DNA of 35,263 nt from Pelagibacteraceae bacterium AG-422-B15 (GTDB taxonomy: Bacteria > Pseudomonadota > Alphaproteobacteria > Pelagibacterales > AG-422-B15). The stretch lies in the NCBI GenBank assembly GCA_905182445.1, contig CAJJBM010000005.1:1-35263 (forward strand), written 5' to 3'. A program made the position numbers and the translations under genes. Position 1 is the first letter of the stretch. Each line of letters opens with the position of its first letter. The notes below the pieces were generated by a model. The model searched no databases. It was not told the origin of the DNA and worked only from the letters and a program-made list of their open reading frames with translations. Positions 1-8,817 of this stretch are shown in pieces.

Positions 1-935
1 GTTGAAAGTGATCTTAAAAAAACTTCTAGTTTTTCATTATCTTTAATAAATTCATTCAACTCTGCTTTAGAAAGATTTGGATATTTATTTTTTAATTGAT
101 TTGTTACAAATTCTAATGAGCCTGCCCTTGGTTTATTAATGGCCTGATCTAATGTTTCGCCATTTAAATAACCACTTTGTGATATGGCCTTATGAAATAA
201 ATTCTCACTCTGCGGTGCTACCATTAGCGACATAACATTTCTAGCGCCAGCGGACTCACCAAAAATGGTAATATTATTTTTGTCTCCTCCAAAATTTTCA
301 ATATTTTGATTCACCCATTCAAGTGCCTTAATTAAGTCTAATGTTCCAAAATTATGTGTTTGATCAAGTTTATTTTCAGAGTTTTGATTAAAGTTATTTA
401 AAGCAAGCCAGCCAAAAGGACCTAATCGATAATTAACACTAACTAGAATTACATTATGCTTATTTAGAAATTCATTTGGAGTTGTCATTCCACTTGCAGA
501 ATAACCCCAAGTATTACCTCCTCCGTGTATCCAAAACATAACAGGCAGTTTTTCTTTTTCCAAATCTATATTACTCGGACGATAAACATTTAAATACAAA
601 CAGTCTTCACTACCTATTATTTTACCCGGCTCAAGGTCATCAATAATCTTATCGTATGAATTTGAAACTTGTGTACATCTATTTGGTAGATCAATTGCAC
701 TATAATTATTTTTAAAGCCATCAAAAGTTCTTGGTGCCTTCCATCTTAAATCATCAATAGGTGGTTCAGCGTAAGGTAGACCCAGCCAAGCAAAAACATT
801 TCTATTGCTTCCCTCATAAATAGTAGTTCCAGTAATTTCATAATTATGAATCATTACTTTAGATTCATTATTAAAAGCATGGGAAGCGTTTGAAAAAAGA
901 ACAATTAAAACTAATAAATATAATTTATGAAACAT
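1..935 (-). CDS. Type-B carboxylesterase (COesterase family), C-terminus beyond the window edge
   Basis: Not in the ORF track because it is open to the window edge. Minus-strand translation from ATG at 935: MFHKLYLLVLIVLFSNASHA (signal peptide-like) ... EDCLYLNVYRP ... FGGDKNNITIFGESAGA (nucleophile elbow GESAG) ... reads open to position 3. Confidence 0.88.
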   Translation of the reverse strand, partial: MFHKLYLLVLIVLFSNASHAFNNESKVMIHNYEITGTTIYEGSNRNVFAWLGLPYAEPPIDDLRWKAPRTFDGFKNNYSAIDLPNRCTQVSNSYDKIIDDLEPGKIIGSEDCLYLNVYRPSNIDLEKEKLPVMFWIHGGGNTWGYSASGMTTPNEFLNKHNVILVSVNYRLGPFGWLALNNFNQNSENKLDQTHNFGTLDLIKALEWVNQNIENFGGDKNNITIFGESAGARNVMSLMVAPQSENLFHKAISQSGYLNGETLDQAINKPRAGSLEFVTNQLKNKYPNLSKAELNEFIKDNEKLEVFLRSLS

Positions 936-970
936 AGTGGTATTTTATATACTTTTATTTAAAATATTAA

Positions 971-1822
971 CTAAGAAAGTTCAAATTTAATTAATTTTTT
1001 TATAGTAATTGGTATTAGATCAATAATATCTTCAGCTATCATTCCCGCACCTAATATTTCTCCAATTTGAGAATGAAGCCAAACTCCAGCGCATGCAGCA
1101 TCAAAAGCTGCCATTTTATTTTTTCCAACTAAGCTTACAATAATACCAGCTAGTACATCGCCAGAGCCGGCTGTCGCCAAGTATGCGGCTGAAGATTTAT
1201 TTATAACTACATCTCCTCTTGGTGAGGCAATAATTGTATCCGCACCCTTTAAGACAACTATTGTATTCGATATTTTTGCGGCCTCTGAAGTTTTCAGAAC
1301 TCTATCTTCAATATCATTGATTTTATTTCCAAAAATTTTTTTAAATTCTCCTTCATGAGGTGTTAAAATCGTATGAGGATAACAATCTATAAACAACTCT
1401 TCTGGATTATTGGCAAAAACTGTTAAAGCATCCGCATCTAATACTACGTAATCTATGAAGGCTAACGCCATCAAAACTCTTGCCTTAGTTTCATCGCCGA
1501 TCCCATTTCCAGGTCCAATTAAAGCTGAGGTAATTTTTTTATCTTTTAAAATATTTTGAAATTCTTGCTTATTATTAGCAACATCAATTAGTTCAACAGA
1601 AATTTGAGGCTCAAGAATATCCACGGTACTTTGGTCACAAACAATTTTAACCGCACCCGCTCCTACTCTCATTGCAGATCGAGCTGCTAATCTTGCAGCT
1701 CCAGTTTTAGATTTTAGACCGCAGTTAATCAAAACCATTCCTCTAGAATATTTATGATCAGTCTTAGAAGGTATAGGGAAACTTGAAATCCATAATTCTG
1801 GTTTATTTATTCTAATTGTCAT
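971..1822 (-). CDS. nnrD: ADP/ATP-dependent NAD(P)H-hydrate dehydratase (stand-alone, no epimerase domain)
   Basis: ORF 283 aa with GPGNGIGDETKARVL, LDADALT, LTPHEGEFKKIFG, VVLKGADTIIASP, ATAGSGDVLAGII motifs typical of the YjeF C-terminal domain. Confidence 0.88.
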   Translation of the reverse strand: MTIRINKPELWISSFPIPSKTDHKYSRGMVLINCGLKSKTGAARLAARSAMRVGAGAVKIVCDQSTVDILEPQISVELIDVANNKQEFQNILKDKKITSALIGPGNGIGDETKARVLMALAFIDYVVLDADALTVFANNPEELFIDCYPHTILTPHEGEFKKIFGNKINDIEDRVLKTSEAAKISNTIVVLKGADTIIASPRGDVVINKSSAAYLATAGSGDVLAGIIVSLVGKNKMAAFDAACAGVWLHSQIGEILGAGMIAEDIIDLIPITIKKLIKFELS

Positions 1823-2023
1823 ATTTAAATTTAATTATTAGCTTTAGACTACATACCATTGTTTTTAATAGATAATATTAATTTTATAAATAGATTTAAT
1901 ATAAAGATGTCATATTGGCATGTATTCACATTAGTTTCTAGTTCATACTTATGTAAATTTGCATTTGGGTATTACTTTTTTTCAGACTAAGTTAACCAAC
2001 AGTGTAAATAATCTAGCTATAAT

Positions 2024-2362
2024 ATGAAAAAAATAGAGGCAATAATCAAACCCTTTAAGATCGACGATGTTAAGGAGGCCTTAGAAGAAGTTGGCGTTAG
2101 AGGCATGACTGTTGTTGAGGCGGTTGGTTATGGAAGACAGAAAGGAAAGGAAGAAATTTTTCGTGGATCAGAACACTTGAATGATTTTATTCCTAAAATG
2201 AAGCTTGAATTAGTGGTTGATGATGAGATGCTTTGGCCTGCAATTGAAGCGATAAAGAAATCTGCTAATACTAATAGGATTGGCGATGGAAAAATATTTG
2301 TTACTAATATTGAAACGGTAATTCGAATAAGAACTGGAGAAACTGGATTAGATGCACTATAA
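2024..2362 (+). CDS. glnB: Nitrogen regulatory protein P-II
   Basis: 112 aa; MKKIEAIIKPFKIDDVKEAL, GRQKG, IGDGKIFV, VIRIRTGE are PII signatures; directly upstream of glnA. Confidence 0.95.
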   Translation: MKKIEAIIKPFKIDDVKEALEEVGVRGMTVVEAVGYGRQKGKEEIFRGSEHLNDFIPKMKLELVVDDEMLWPAIEAIKKSANTNRIGDGKIFVTNIETVIRIRTGETGLDAL

Positions 2363-2392
2363 AATTAAAAAAATAAGAGAGGAAATAAATAA

Positions 2393-3802
2393 ATGACTAC
2401 TGCTAAAGAAGCATTAAAAATAATTGAAGAAGCTGGAGCTAAATATTTAGATTTAAGATTCACTGATGTTAAAGGTAAAATGCAACATTTAACAATGGAT
2501 GGAACTTATGTAGATGAGGATTTATTGAATGATGGAACTTTTTTTGATGGTTCGTCTATTGCTGGATGGAAAGCAATAAATGAATCTGATATGGTTTTAA
2601 AACCTGACTTATCTACTTTAGTTATGGACCCATTCACTGCTCAACCTACGATGATAGTTTTTTGTGATATTCTTGATGCGGTAACAAAAGAGCCTTACGA
2701 ACGTGATCCTAGAGGTACTGCTAAAAAAGCAGAGGAATATGTCAAGTCAAGTGGCATAGGCGATACTATATTTATTGGTCCCGAACCAGAATTTTTTGTT
2801 TTTGATGATGTTAGATTTACTGTAGAGATGAATAAGTCCAGCTTTGAAATAGATAGTTCTGAAGGTCCTTACAATAGTGATACTAAATATGAAAGTGGAA
2901 ACTTAGGACATAGACCTGGAATAAAAGGTGGTTATTTTCCTGTACCACCAGTTGATAGCGCACAAGATATAAGAACAGAATTTTTAGAAGAACTAAAAAA
3001 TCTTGGGCTAAAAATGGAAAAACATCACCATGAAGTAGCTCCGAGTCAGCATGAACTAGGAATGTTATTTGATACTCTTTTAAAACAAGGTGATGGAGTT
3101 CAACTATATAAATATGGAGTTCATATGGTTGCGAACTCATTTGGTAAAACTGCAACATTTATGCCTAAGCCAATAAAGGGTGACAATGGTTCTGGTCTTC
3201 ATGTTCATCAGTCAATTTGGAAAGATGGTAAGCCTTTGTTTGCAGGTGATGGTTATGCCGGTCTATCTGACCTTGCTCTATACTATATTGGTGGCATCAT
3301 TAAACATGGTAAGGCACTTAATGCTTTCACTAATGCCAGTACAAATAGTTACAAACGACTTATTCCTGGATTTGAAGCACCGGTGATTCTTGTTTACTCT
3401 GCTAGAAATAGATCTGCAGCCTGCAGAATTCCTGTCTCTGATAGTCCTAAGGGTAAAAGAGTTGAAGTAAGGTTTCCTGATCCAACCGCAAATCCTTATT
3501 TAGCATTTGCTGCAATGGTTATGGCTGGTATGGATGGAATAAAAAATAAAATTCATCCTGGTGAAGCTACGGACGGTGATTTGTATGAGTTACCAGAAGC
3601 TGAAGTTGCAAAGCTTCCAACCGTGTGCGGGTCTTTAAGAGAAGCATTGGAATCACTTGATAGCGATAGAGCTTTTTTAACTGAGGCCGGTGTATTTACT
3701 GATGATCAAATTGATGGATACATTGAATTAAAAATGCAAGAAGTTTACGATCTCGAGCACTCACCTCACCCGATTGAGTTTAAAAACTATTTTAGTGTGT
3801 AA
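2393..3802 (+). CDS. glnA: Glutamine synthetase type I
   Basis: 469 aa; [50 protein letters not shown] adenylylation-site region. Confidence 0.97.
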   Translation: MTTAKEALKIIEEAGAKYLDLRFTDVKGKMQHLTMDGTYVDEDLLNDGTFFDGSSIAGWKAINESDMVLKPDLSTLVMDPFTAQPTMIVFCDILDAVTKEPYERDPRGTAKKAEEYVKSSGIGDTIFIGPEPEFFVFDDVRFTVEMNKSSFEIDSSEGPYNSDTKYESGNLGHRPGIKGGYFPVPPVDSAQDIRTEFLEELKNLGLKMEKHHHEVAPSQHELGMLFDTLLKQGDGVQLYKYGVHMVANSFGKTATFMPKPIKGDNGSGLHVHQSIWKDGKPLFAGDGYAGLSDLALYYIGGIIKHGKALNAFTNASTNSYKRLIPGFEAPVILVYSARNRSAACRIPVSDSPKGKRVEVRFPDPTANPYLAFAAMVMAGMDGIKNKIHPGEATDGDLYELPEAEVAKLPTVCGSLREALESLDSDRAFLTEAGVFTDDQIDGYIELKMQEVYDLEHSPHPIEFKNYFSV

Positions 3803-3810
3803 TAGTATAT

Positions 3811-3846
3811 TTAACCCCTTTTTTTCTATTAAAAAAGGGGGGTTAT
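3811..3846 (+). terminator. Stem-loop downstream of glnA, probable intrinsic terminator
   Basis: aacccctttttttctattaaaaaaggggggtt inverted repeat just after the glnA stop. Confidence 0.6.
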
Positions 3847-3877
3847 ATTTAATTCCTGATAATATAAAGTAGATAAT

Positions 3878-5053
3878 ATGGAACTTACCACTGAACATGA
3901 AGAGCTAAAGAGATCTGCAATTAAATTTGTAGATGCAGAAATCAATCCTTTTGTAGACCAGTGGGAACAAGATGAAATTTTTCCAGCACATGAAGTTTTT
4001 AAGAAACTTGGGGACCAAGGTCTTCTTGGTATAACTAAGCCTGAGAAATATGGTGGAGCTGGTCTTGATTATTCCTACGGCGCAGTTTTAAACGAAGCGT
4101 TAGCTACTATAAATTGTGGTGGTGTCCCAATGGCAATCGGGGTTCAAACAGATATGTCAACTCCTGCGCTTGCAAGATTTGGTTCTGAACATGTCTGCAA
4201 TGAGTTTTTAAAACCCTCTATTGCTGGTGACTTTGTATCTTGTATTGGAGTTTCAGAACCACATGCTGGCTCTGATGTTGCGGCAATTAAAACTACTGCC
4301 GTTAAAGATGGTGATGATTATGTTATAAATGGCTCAAAAATGTGGATCACAAATGGTACTCAAGCAGACTGGATGTGTATGCTGGCTAATACTGATAGTT
4401 CCGGAGCAAGCAAACACTTAAATAAGTCTTTGATTTGTGTTCCTTTGAAGGAAAATGGTAAAAGAGCAAAAGGGGTTACTATAAATAGAAAATTAAAAAA
4501 ATTAGGTATGCATTCGTCTGATACTGCGGAAATATTTTTTGACGATGTGAGGGTTCCTGCTAGAAATCTTATTGGTGAAGAGGGTCAAGGTTTTGTTTAT
4601 CAAATGATGCAATTTCAAGAAGAGAGGCTTTATGCTGCCATTGGAAATTATGCTGGTTGTGAGTTAGCGATTGAAGAAACAATTGAATATACAAGACAGA
4701 GAAAAACTTTTGGCAAACCGATTCTAGATAATCAAATAGTTCACTTTAGATTGTCTGAATTAATGACTGAAGTTGAAGCACTAAAAGCCTTAACTTGGAA
4801 GGGTATTGAAATTCATATTAATGGTGGTGATTGTACAAAACTAGCATCAATGTCAAAATTAAAATCAACTAGATTGGCAAGAGAAGTTAATGACTCGTGT
4901 TTACAGTACTGGGGAGGTATGGGTTATATGGATGAAACTTCAATTTCTAGACGCTTCAGAGATGGTAGATTAGGATCTATTGGTGGTGGAGCTGATGAAA
5001 TAATGCTCGGTATTATTTCAAAGTACCTTGATATTCTTCCTGGCAAAAACTAA
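3878..5053 (+). CDS. Acyl-CoA dehydrogenase, resembling citronellyl-CoA dehydrogenase (AtuD-like)
   Basis: 391 aa; CIGVSEPHAGSDVAAIKTTA, MWITNGTQADWMCMLANT, YTRQRKTFGKPILDNQ, LQYWGGMGYM, GGGADEIMLGII are acyl-CoA dehydrogenase motifs; AtuD-like from recall of that subfamily. Confidence 0.85.
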   Translation: MELTTEHEELKRSAIKFVDAEINPFVDQWEQDEIFPAHEVFKKLGDQGLLGITKPEKYGGAGLDYSYGAVLNEALATINCGGVPMAIGVQTDMSTPALARFGSEHVCNEFLKPSIAGDFVSCIGVSEPHAGSDVAAIKTTAVKDGDDYVINGSKMWITNGTQADWMCMLANTDSSGASKHLNKSLICVPLKENGKRAKGVTINRKLKKLGMHSSDTAEIFFDDVRVPARNLIGEEGQGFVYQMMQFQEERLYAAIGNYAGCELAIEETIEYTRQRKTFGKPILDNQIVHFRLSELMTEVEALKALTWKGIEIHINGGDCTKLASMSKLKSTRLAREVNDSCLQYWGGMGYMDETSISRRFRDGRLGSIGGGADEIMLGIISKYLDILPGKN

Positions 5054-5054
5054 T

Positions 5055-6674
5055 TTACATTCTTGCGACGCCAAAAGTACTTGGTCTTAATTCTCTATTA
5101 TTTGAGTCCGATACTATATTTAAACATTCAGAAAGTACTTTTCTTGTATCACGAGGGTCAATAATTCCATCGTCCCACAATCTTGCGGTAGCAAATAAAG
5201 CTTCGCCTTCCTCAATATATGTATCAATAATTTTTTGTTCTATAGCATTAATCATTTCCATATTTGGCTCTTCCCCTTTTCTCTTGGCAGACTCAACAGC
5301 TACCTGAGACATAGTTTTTCCAGCTTGTTCACCACCCATAACGCTAAGCTTGTTGTTTGGCCAAGAGAACATAAATCTAGGATCAAAAGATCTTCCTGCC
5401 ATACCATATTCACCAGCACCAAATGAAGCACCAATGCGCAAGGTAATTTTGGGAACTCTACAATTAGTAACCGCTTGAATCATTTTTGATCCATGTTTTA
5501 TAATGCCCTTACTTTCTTCTCTGGTACCAACCATATAGCCTGTAGTATTCTGCAAAAATATAAGAGGGATATTTAATTTATCGCATAACTGAATAAATTG
5601 AGCAGCTTTAACTGCACCGTCGGCAAAGATTGGTCCATTGTTTCCTATTATACCAACTTTGTAACCATGAATAGCAGCTGTACCTGTAACAGTTTGTTTC
5701 CCAAATTCTGGTTTAAAATCCAGATATTCAGAGCCATCTACTATTCGTGCAATGACTTCTCTAGTATCATAGCTTTTTCTGTAATCAGTTGGCACAACAC
5801 CAATAAGTTCTTCTGGTGAGTAGATAGGTTCTTTGTAATCATATTTTTGGGTTGATATAAAATTATCATTCCAGCCAAGATTTTTTATCACATCACGACA
5901 TATTTTAATTGCATCATTATCGTCTTTAGCCATATGTTCTGCTAAACCTGATATAGTATAATGCATATCAGCCCCACCAAGCTCTTCATCAGTTGCTATT
6001 TCTCCTAACGCAGCTTTAAGCAACGGTGGTCCAGCTAAAAATATTTTAGATTTGTTTTTAACAACAATTACTTGATCTGATAAGCCAGGCAAATAAGCGC
6101 CTCCCGCAGTAGAAGATCCATGTACTATAGACACAGTTGGAATACCTATCGCAGACATTTTAGCTAGGTTAGCAAAGCTTCTACCGCCTCGAATAAAGAC
6201 CTCTGACTGTTTAAGTAAATTTGCACCAGCACTTTCAACCAAATTAATCATTGGTAATTTATTCTCTTTAACAATATCTGCACATCTAAGGCTTTTTTCA
6301 ACTCCCATCTGAGTCATTGAGCCTCCTTTGATACCTGAGTCAGATGCAGTAATCATGCACCTAACGCCCTCAATAATACCAATACCACTTATGGAATTAC
6401 CACCCATAATATTCTTATCACCATCATCATCTCCTATTTTATAGCCAGCCAAAGTAGAGATTGGTAAATAATAACTACCAGGATCTAAAAGTCTTTTTAC
6501 ACGCTCTCTAGGAAGCAATTGATTTCTTTTATCAAATTTAGGTTTTGCGCGAGAAGAATTATCTGAAACTTTTTTTTCCAATAATCTAAATTCATCAATT
6601 AAGCTAATGTGATCTTCGGCGTTTTTTTTGAACGCTTCAGTGTTAATCATTATTTTTGATTCAATTACTGGCAT
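5055..6674 (-). CDS. Acyl-CoA carboxylase carboxyltransferase (beta) subunit, geranyl-CoA carboxylase-like
   Basis: 539 aa; RNQLLPRERVKRLLDPGS, HGSSTAGGAYLPGLSDQV, FLAGPPLLKAALGE, ELGGADMHYTISG, GASFGAGEYGMAGR. Confidence 0.85.
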   Translation of the reverse strand: MPVIESKIMINTEAFKKNAEDHISLIDEFRLLEKKVSDNSSRAKPKFDKRNQLLPRERVKRLLDPGSYYLPISTLAGYKIGDDDGDKNIMGGNSISGIGIIEGVRCMITASDSGIKGGSMTQMGVEKSLRCADIVKENKLPMINLVESAGANLLKQSEVFIRGGRSFANLAKMSAIGIPTVSIVHGSSTAGGAYLPGLSDQVIVVKNKSKIFLAGPPLLKAALGEIATDEELGGADMHYTISGLAEHMAKDDNDAIKICRDVIKNLGWNDNFISTQKYDYKEPIYSPEELIGVVPTDYRKSYDTREVIARIVDGSEYLDFKPEFGKQTVTGTAAIHGYKVGIIGNNGPIFADGAVKAAQFIQLCDKLNIPLIFLQNTTGYMVGTREESKGIIKHGSKMIQAVTNCRVPKITLRIGASFGAGEYGMAGRSFDPRFMFSWPNNKLSVMGGEQAGKTMSQVAVESAKRKGEEPNMEMINAIEQKIIDTYIEEGEALFATARLWDDGIIDPRDTRKVLSECLNIVSDSNNRELRPSTFGVARM

Positions 6675-6675
6675 A

Positions 6676-6704
6676 AAAATACTCTTATTCGATTAGAGTA
6701 TTTT
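6676..6704. promoter_or_regulatory. Perfect 10-bp inverted repeat (AAAATACTCT-N9-AGAGTATTTT) in the divergent accD-like/parE promoter region
   Basis: Left arm 6676-6685, right arm 6695-6704, read directly; adjacent to the start codon at 6672-6674. Confidence 0.5.
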
Positions 6705-6754
6705 AATAATACACAATGTAAAGAATCTAAAGTATAAAATAAAATATTAAGTAT

Positions 6755-8752
6755 ATGCCAAAAAAAGATATTAAAAAAAAGCCTCTTAAAGGGAAATCCG
6801 GCAATAAAAAATCTTCTCCTGTATCAAAGTCAAATTATACAGCGAAAGATATTGAGGTATTAGAGGGACTGGAACCAGTAAGAAAGCGTCCAGGAATGTA
6901 TATTGGTGGAACTGATATTGCTGCCCTGCACCACCTAGTTAGTGAAGTTCTAGATAATTCAATGGACGAAGTAGTAGCTGGACATGCAGACAAAGTTGAA
7001 ATTAAATTAATTAATTCAAATACAATTGAAATATCTGATAATGGCAGAGGAATACCTGTCGACAAGCATCCTAAATTTAAAATATCTGCAGCAGAAGTAA
7101 TTATGACAACCTTGCATTCAGGAGGTAAATTTAGCGAAGGAAGCTATAAAACATCTGGCGGTTTACATGGCGTAGGTGTATCGGTTGTGAACGCTCTTTC
7201 GATTAATCTTACGCTCGAAATTGCAAGAGATAAAAAGTTTTATATACAAACATACTCACAAGGCGCACCAAATTCAAAGTTGAAAGCAGTTTTAAAAAAC
7301 TCGATCAAAAAAGGTACTAAAATAACTTTTACTCCTGATCCTGAAATTTTTAATGACAGCACTGATTTTGACTCTTCAATAATTTATAATATGGCTAAAG
7401 CTAAAGCTTACTTAATTCCAAATGTAGAAATAAATTGGAGCTGTCCAAAATCACTAGCTGGGAAAAATATTCCAATTACTGAAAAACTTCACTATTCGAA
7501 TGGAATTCGTGATTACCTAGAAACTATTACTCAAAAAAATGATTCAGTTATTGAAGATAGTTTTTATATTAATGAAAAACTTGGCGGTGATGAAAGTCTT
7601 GAAGCTATTATTAATTGGTATGAGTTTTTTGAACCAGTTGCTAATTCATATTGTAATACAATTCTTACCCCACAAGGGGGTACACATGAAAATGGTTATA
7701 AACAAGGAATTTTCAAAGCCTTTAAAGATTATTCAAAAATAAAATATGAAAAAAAATCTAATCAAATTAACCAAGATGACTTGTTTGGCTCTTCAGCATC
7801 TATACTTTCTATTTTTATTGAAAATCCAGAGTTTCAAGGACAAACAAAAGAGAGGCTTTCTAGTGTTGAGCCTGGTAAAAATATAGAGACAAAAGTTAGA
7901 CAACTATTTGAAGCCTGGCTGGCAAAAAGACGTCAAACCGCAGAAATTTTATTTAACTATGCATATAATAGATCTCAAATAAGACTTCAAAATAAATCAA
8001 ATCAAAATATTGAAAAGCAAATTAAAAGAAGGCGAGTTATGCTGCCTGGAAAATTAGCTGACTGTTCACGAGATGGTAATAATGGTACTGAGCTTTTCTT
8101 AGTTGAAGGAGATTCCGCGGGAGGGTCCGCAAAGCAAGCTCGTAACAGAGTAACTCAAGCCATACTTCCTCTTAGAGGAAAAATTTTAAATGTCATAAGT
8201 GCTACAAAAGATAAAATTAATGCAAACCAAGAAATAATTGACTTAATTCAAGCCCTTGGATGTAAACGTGGAGATAAATATACCTCTAAAGAACTTAGAT
8301 ATGAAAAAATTATAATTATGACTGACGCGGATGTTGATGGTGCCCATATATCCACCTTAATTATGTCCTTTTTTTATAGCGAATACCCCAAGCTAATTGA
8401 AGACGGACATCTATATCTAGCTGTTCCACCACTCTACAAATTATCTAAAGGTCCTAAAGTTTTTTATGCAACCGACGATAAAGATAAAGATAAGTTAATT
8501 ATAAGTGAATTTAAAAACTCACAGAATGTTGATATTAGTAGATTTAAAGGGTTAGGTGAAATGATGCCAGCTCAGCTTAAAGAAACTACTATGTCTCCCG
8601 AACATAGAGTCTTGTTAAAAGTTGAAATTAATAAAAATGATAAGAAAAAAACTGAAAAATGTGTAGATGCTTTAATGGGCAAGAAACCAGAGTTAAGGTT
8701 TAAATTTATTCAAGAAAATTCTAAAAAAGTAGCAGCAGAAACAGTTCTATAA
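6755..8752 (+). CDS. parE: DNA topoisomerase IV subunit B
   Basis: 665 aa; DIEVLEGLEPVRKRPGMYIGGTD, ISDNGRGIPVD, SGGLHGVGVSVVNALS, LVEGDSAGGSAKQARNR, IIIMTDADVDGAHI, RFKGLGEMMPAQL. Confidence 0.93.
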   Translation: MPKKDIKKKPLKGKSGNKKSSPVSKSNYTAKDIEVLEGLEPVRKRPGMYIGGTDIAALHHLVSEVLDNSMDEVVAGHADKVEIKLINSNTIEISDNGRGIPVDKHPKFKISAAEVIMTTLHSGGKFSEGSYKTSGGLHGVGVSVVNALSINLTLEIARDKKFYIQTYSQGAPNSKLKAVLKNSIKKGTKITFTPDPEIFNDSTDFDSSIIYNMAKAKAYLIPNVEINWSCPKSLAGKNIPITEKLHYSNGIRDYLETITQKNDSVIEDSFYINEKLGGDESLEAIINWYEFFEPVANSYCNTILTPQGGTHENGYKQGIFKAFKDYSKIKYEKKSNQINQDDLFGSSASILSIFIENPEFQGQTKERLSSVEPGKNIETKVRQLFEAWLAKRRQTAEILFNYAYNRSQIRLQNKSNQNIEKQIKRRRVMLPGKLADCSRDGNNGTELFLVEGDSAGGSAKQARNRVTQAILPLRGKILNVISATKDKINANQEIIDLIQALGCKRGDKYTSKELRYEKIIIMTDADVDGAHISTLIMSFFYSEYPKLIEDGHLYLAVPPLYKLSKGPKVFYATDDKDKDKLIISEFKNSQNVDISRFKGLGEMMPAQLKETTMSPEHRVLLKVEINKNDKKKTEKCVDALMGKKPELRFKFIQENSKKVAAETVL

Positions 8753-8782
8753 AATTAAAACTTCATTACTATTTTATAACAG

Positions 8783-8801
8783 AAAACTTGAAAAAAGTTT
8801 C
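8783..8801. terminator. Weak stem-loop between convergent parE and aldehyde dehydrogenase genes
   Basis: AAACTT-GAAAA-AAGTTT in the 65-bp convergent gap. Confidence 0.25.
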
Positions 8802-8817
8802 AGCAGAAAAATATACT

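Noticed and set aside
1905-1935. Possible sigma-54 promoter before glnB (ttggcatgtattcacatt)
   Set aside because: The TGGCA half is present but the -12 TTGC element is not at the required spacing.
2883-3386. ORF-track entries 2883-3158 (-) and 3180-3386 (+)
   Set aside because: Lie inside the well-supported glnA in other frames; low-complexity translations without family features.
5235-5819. ORF-track entries 5235-5426 and 5598-5819 (+)
   Set aside because: Antisense to the carboxylase gene with no protein-like motifs.
6835-7742. ORF-track entries 6835-7065 (-) and 7539-7742 (+)
   Set aside because: Shadow frames within parE.
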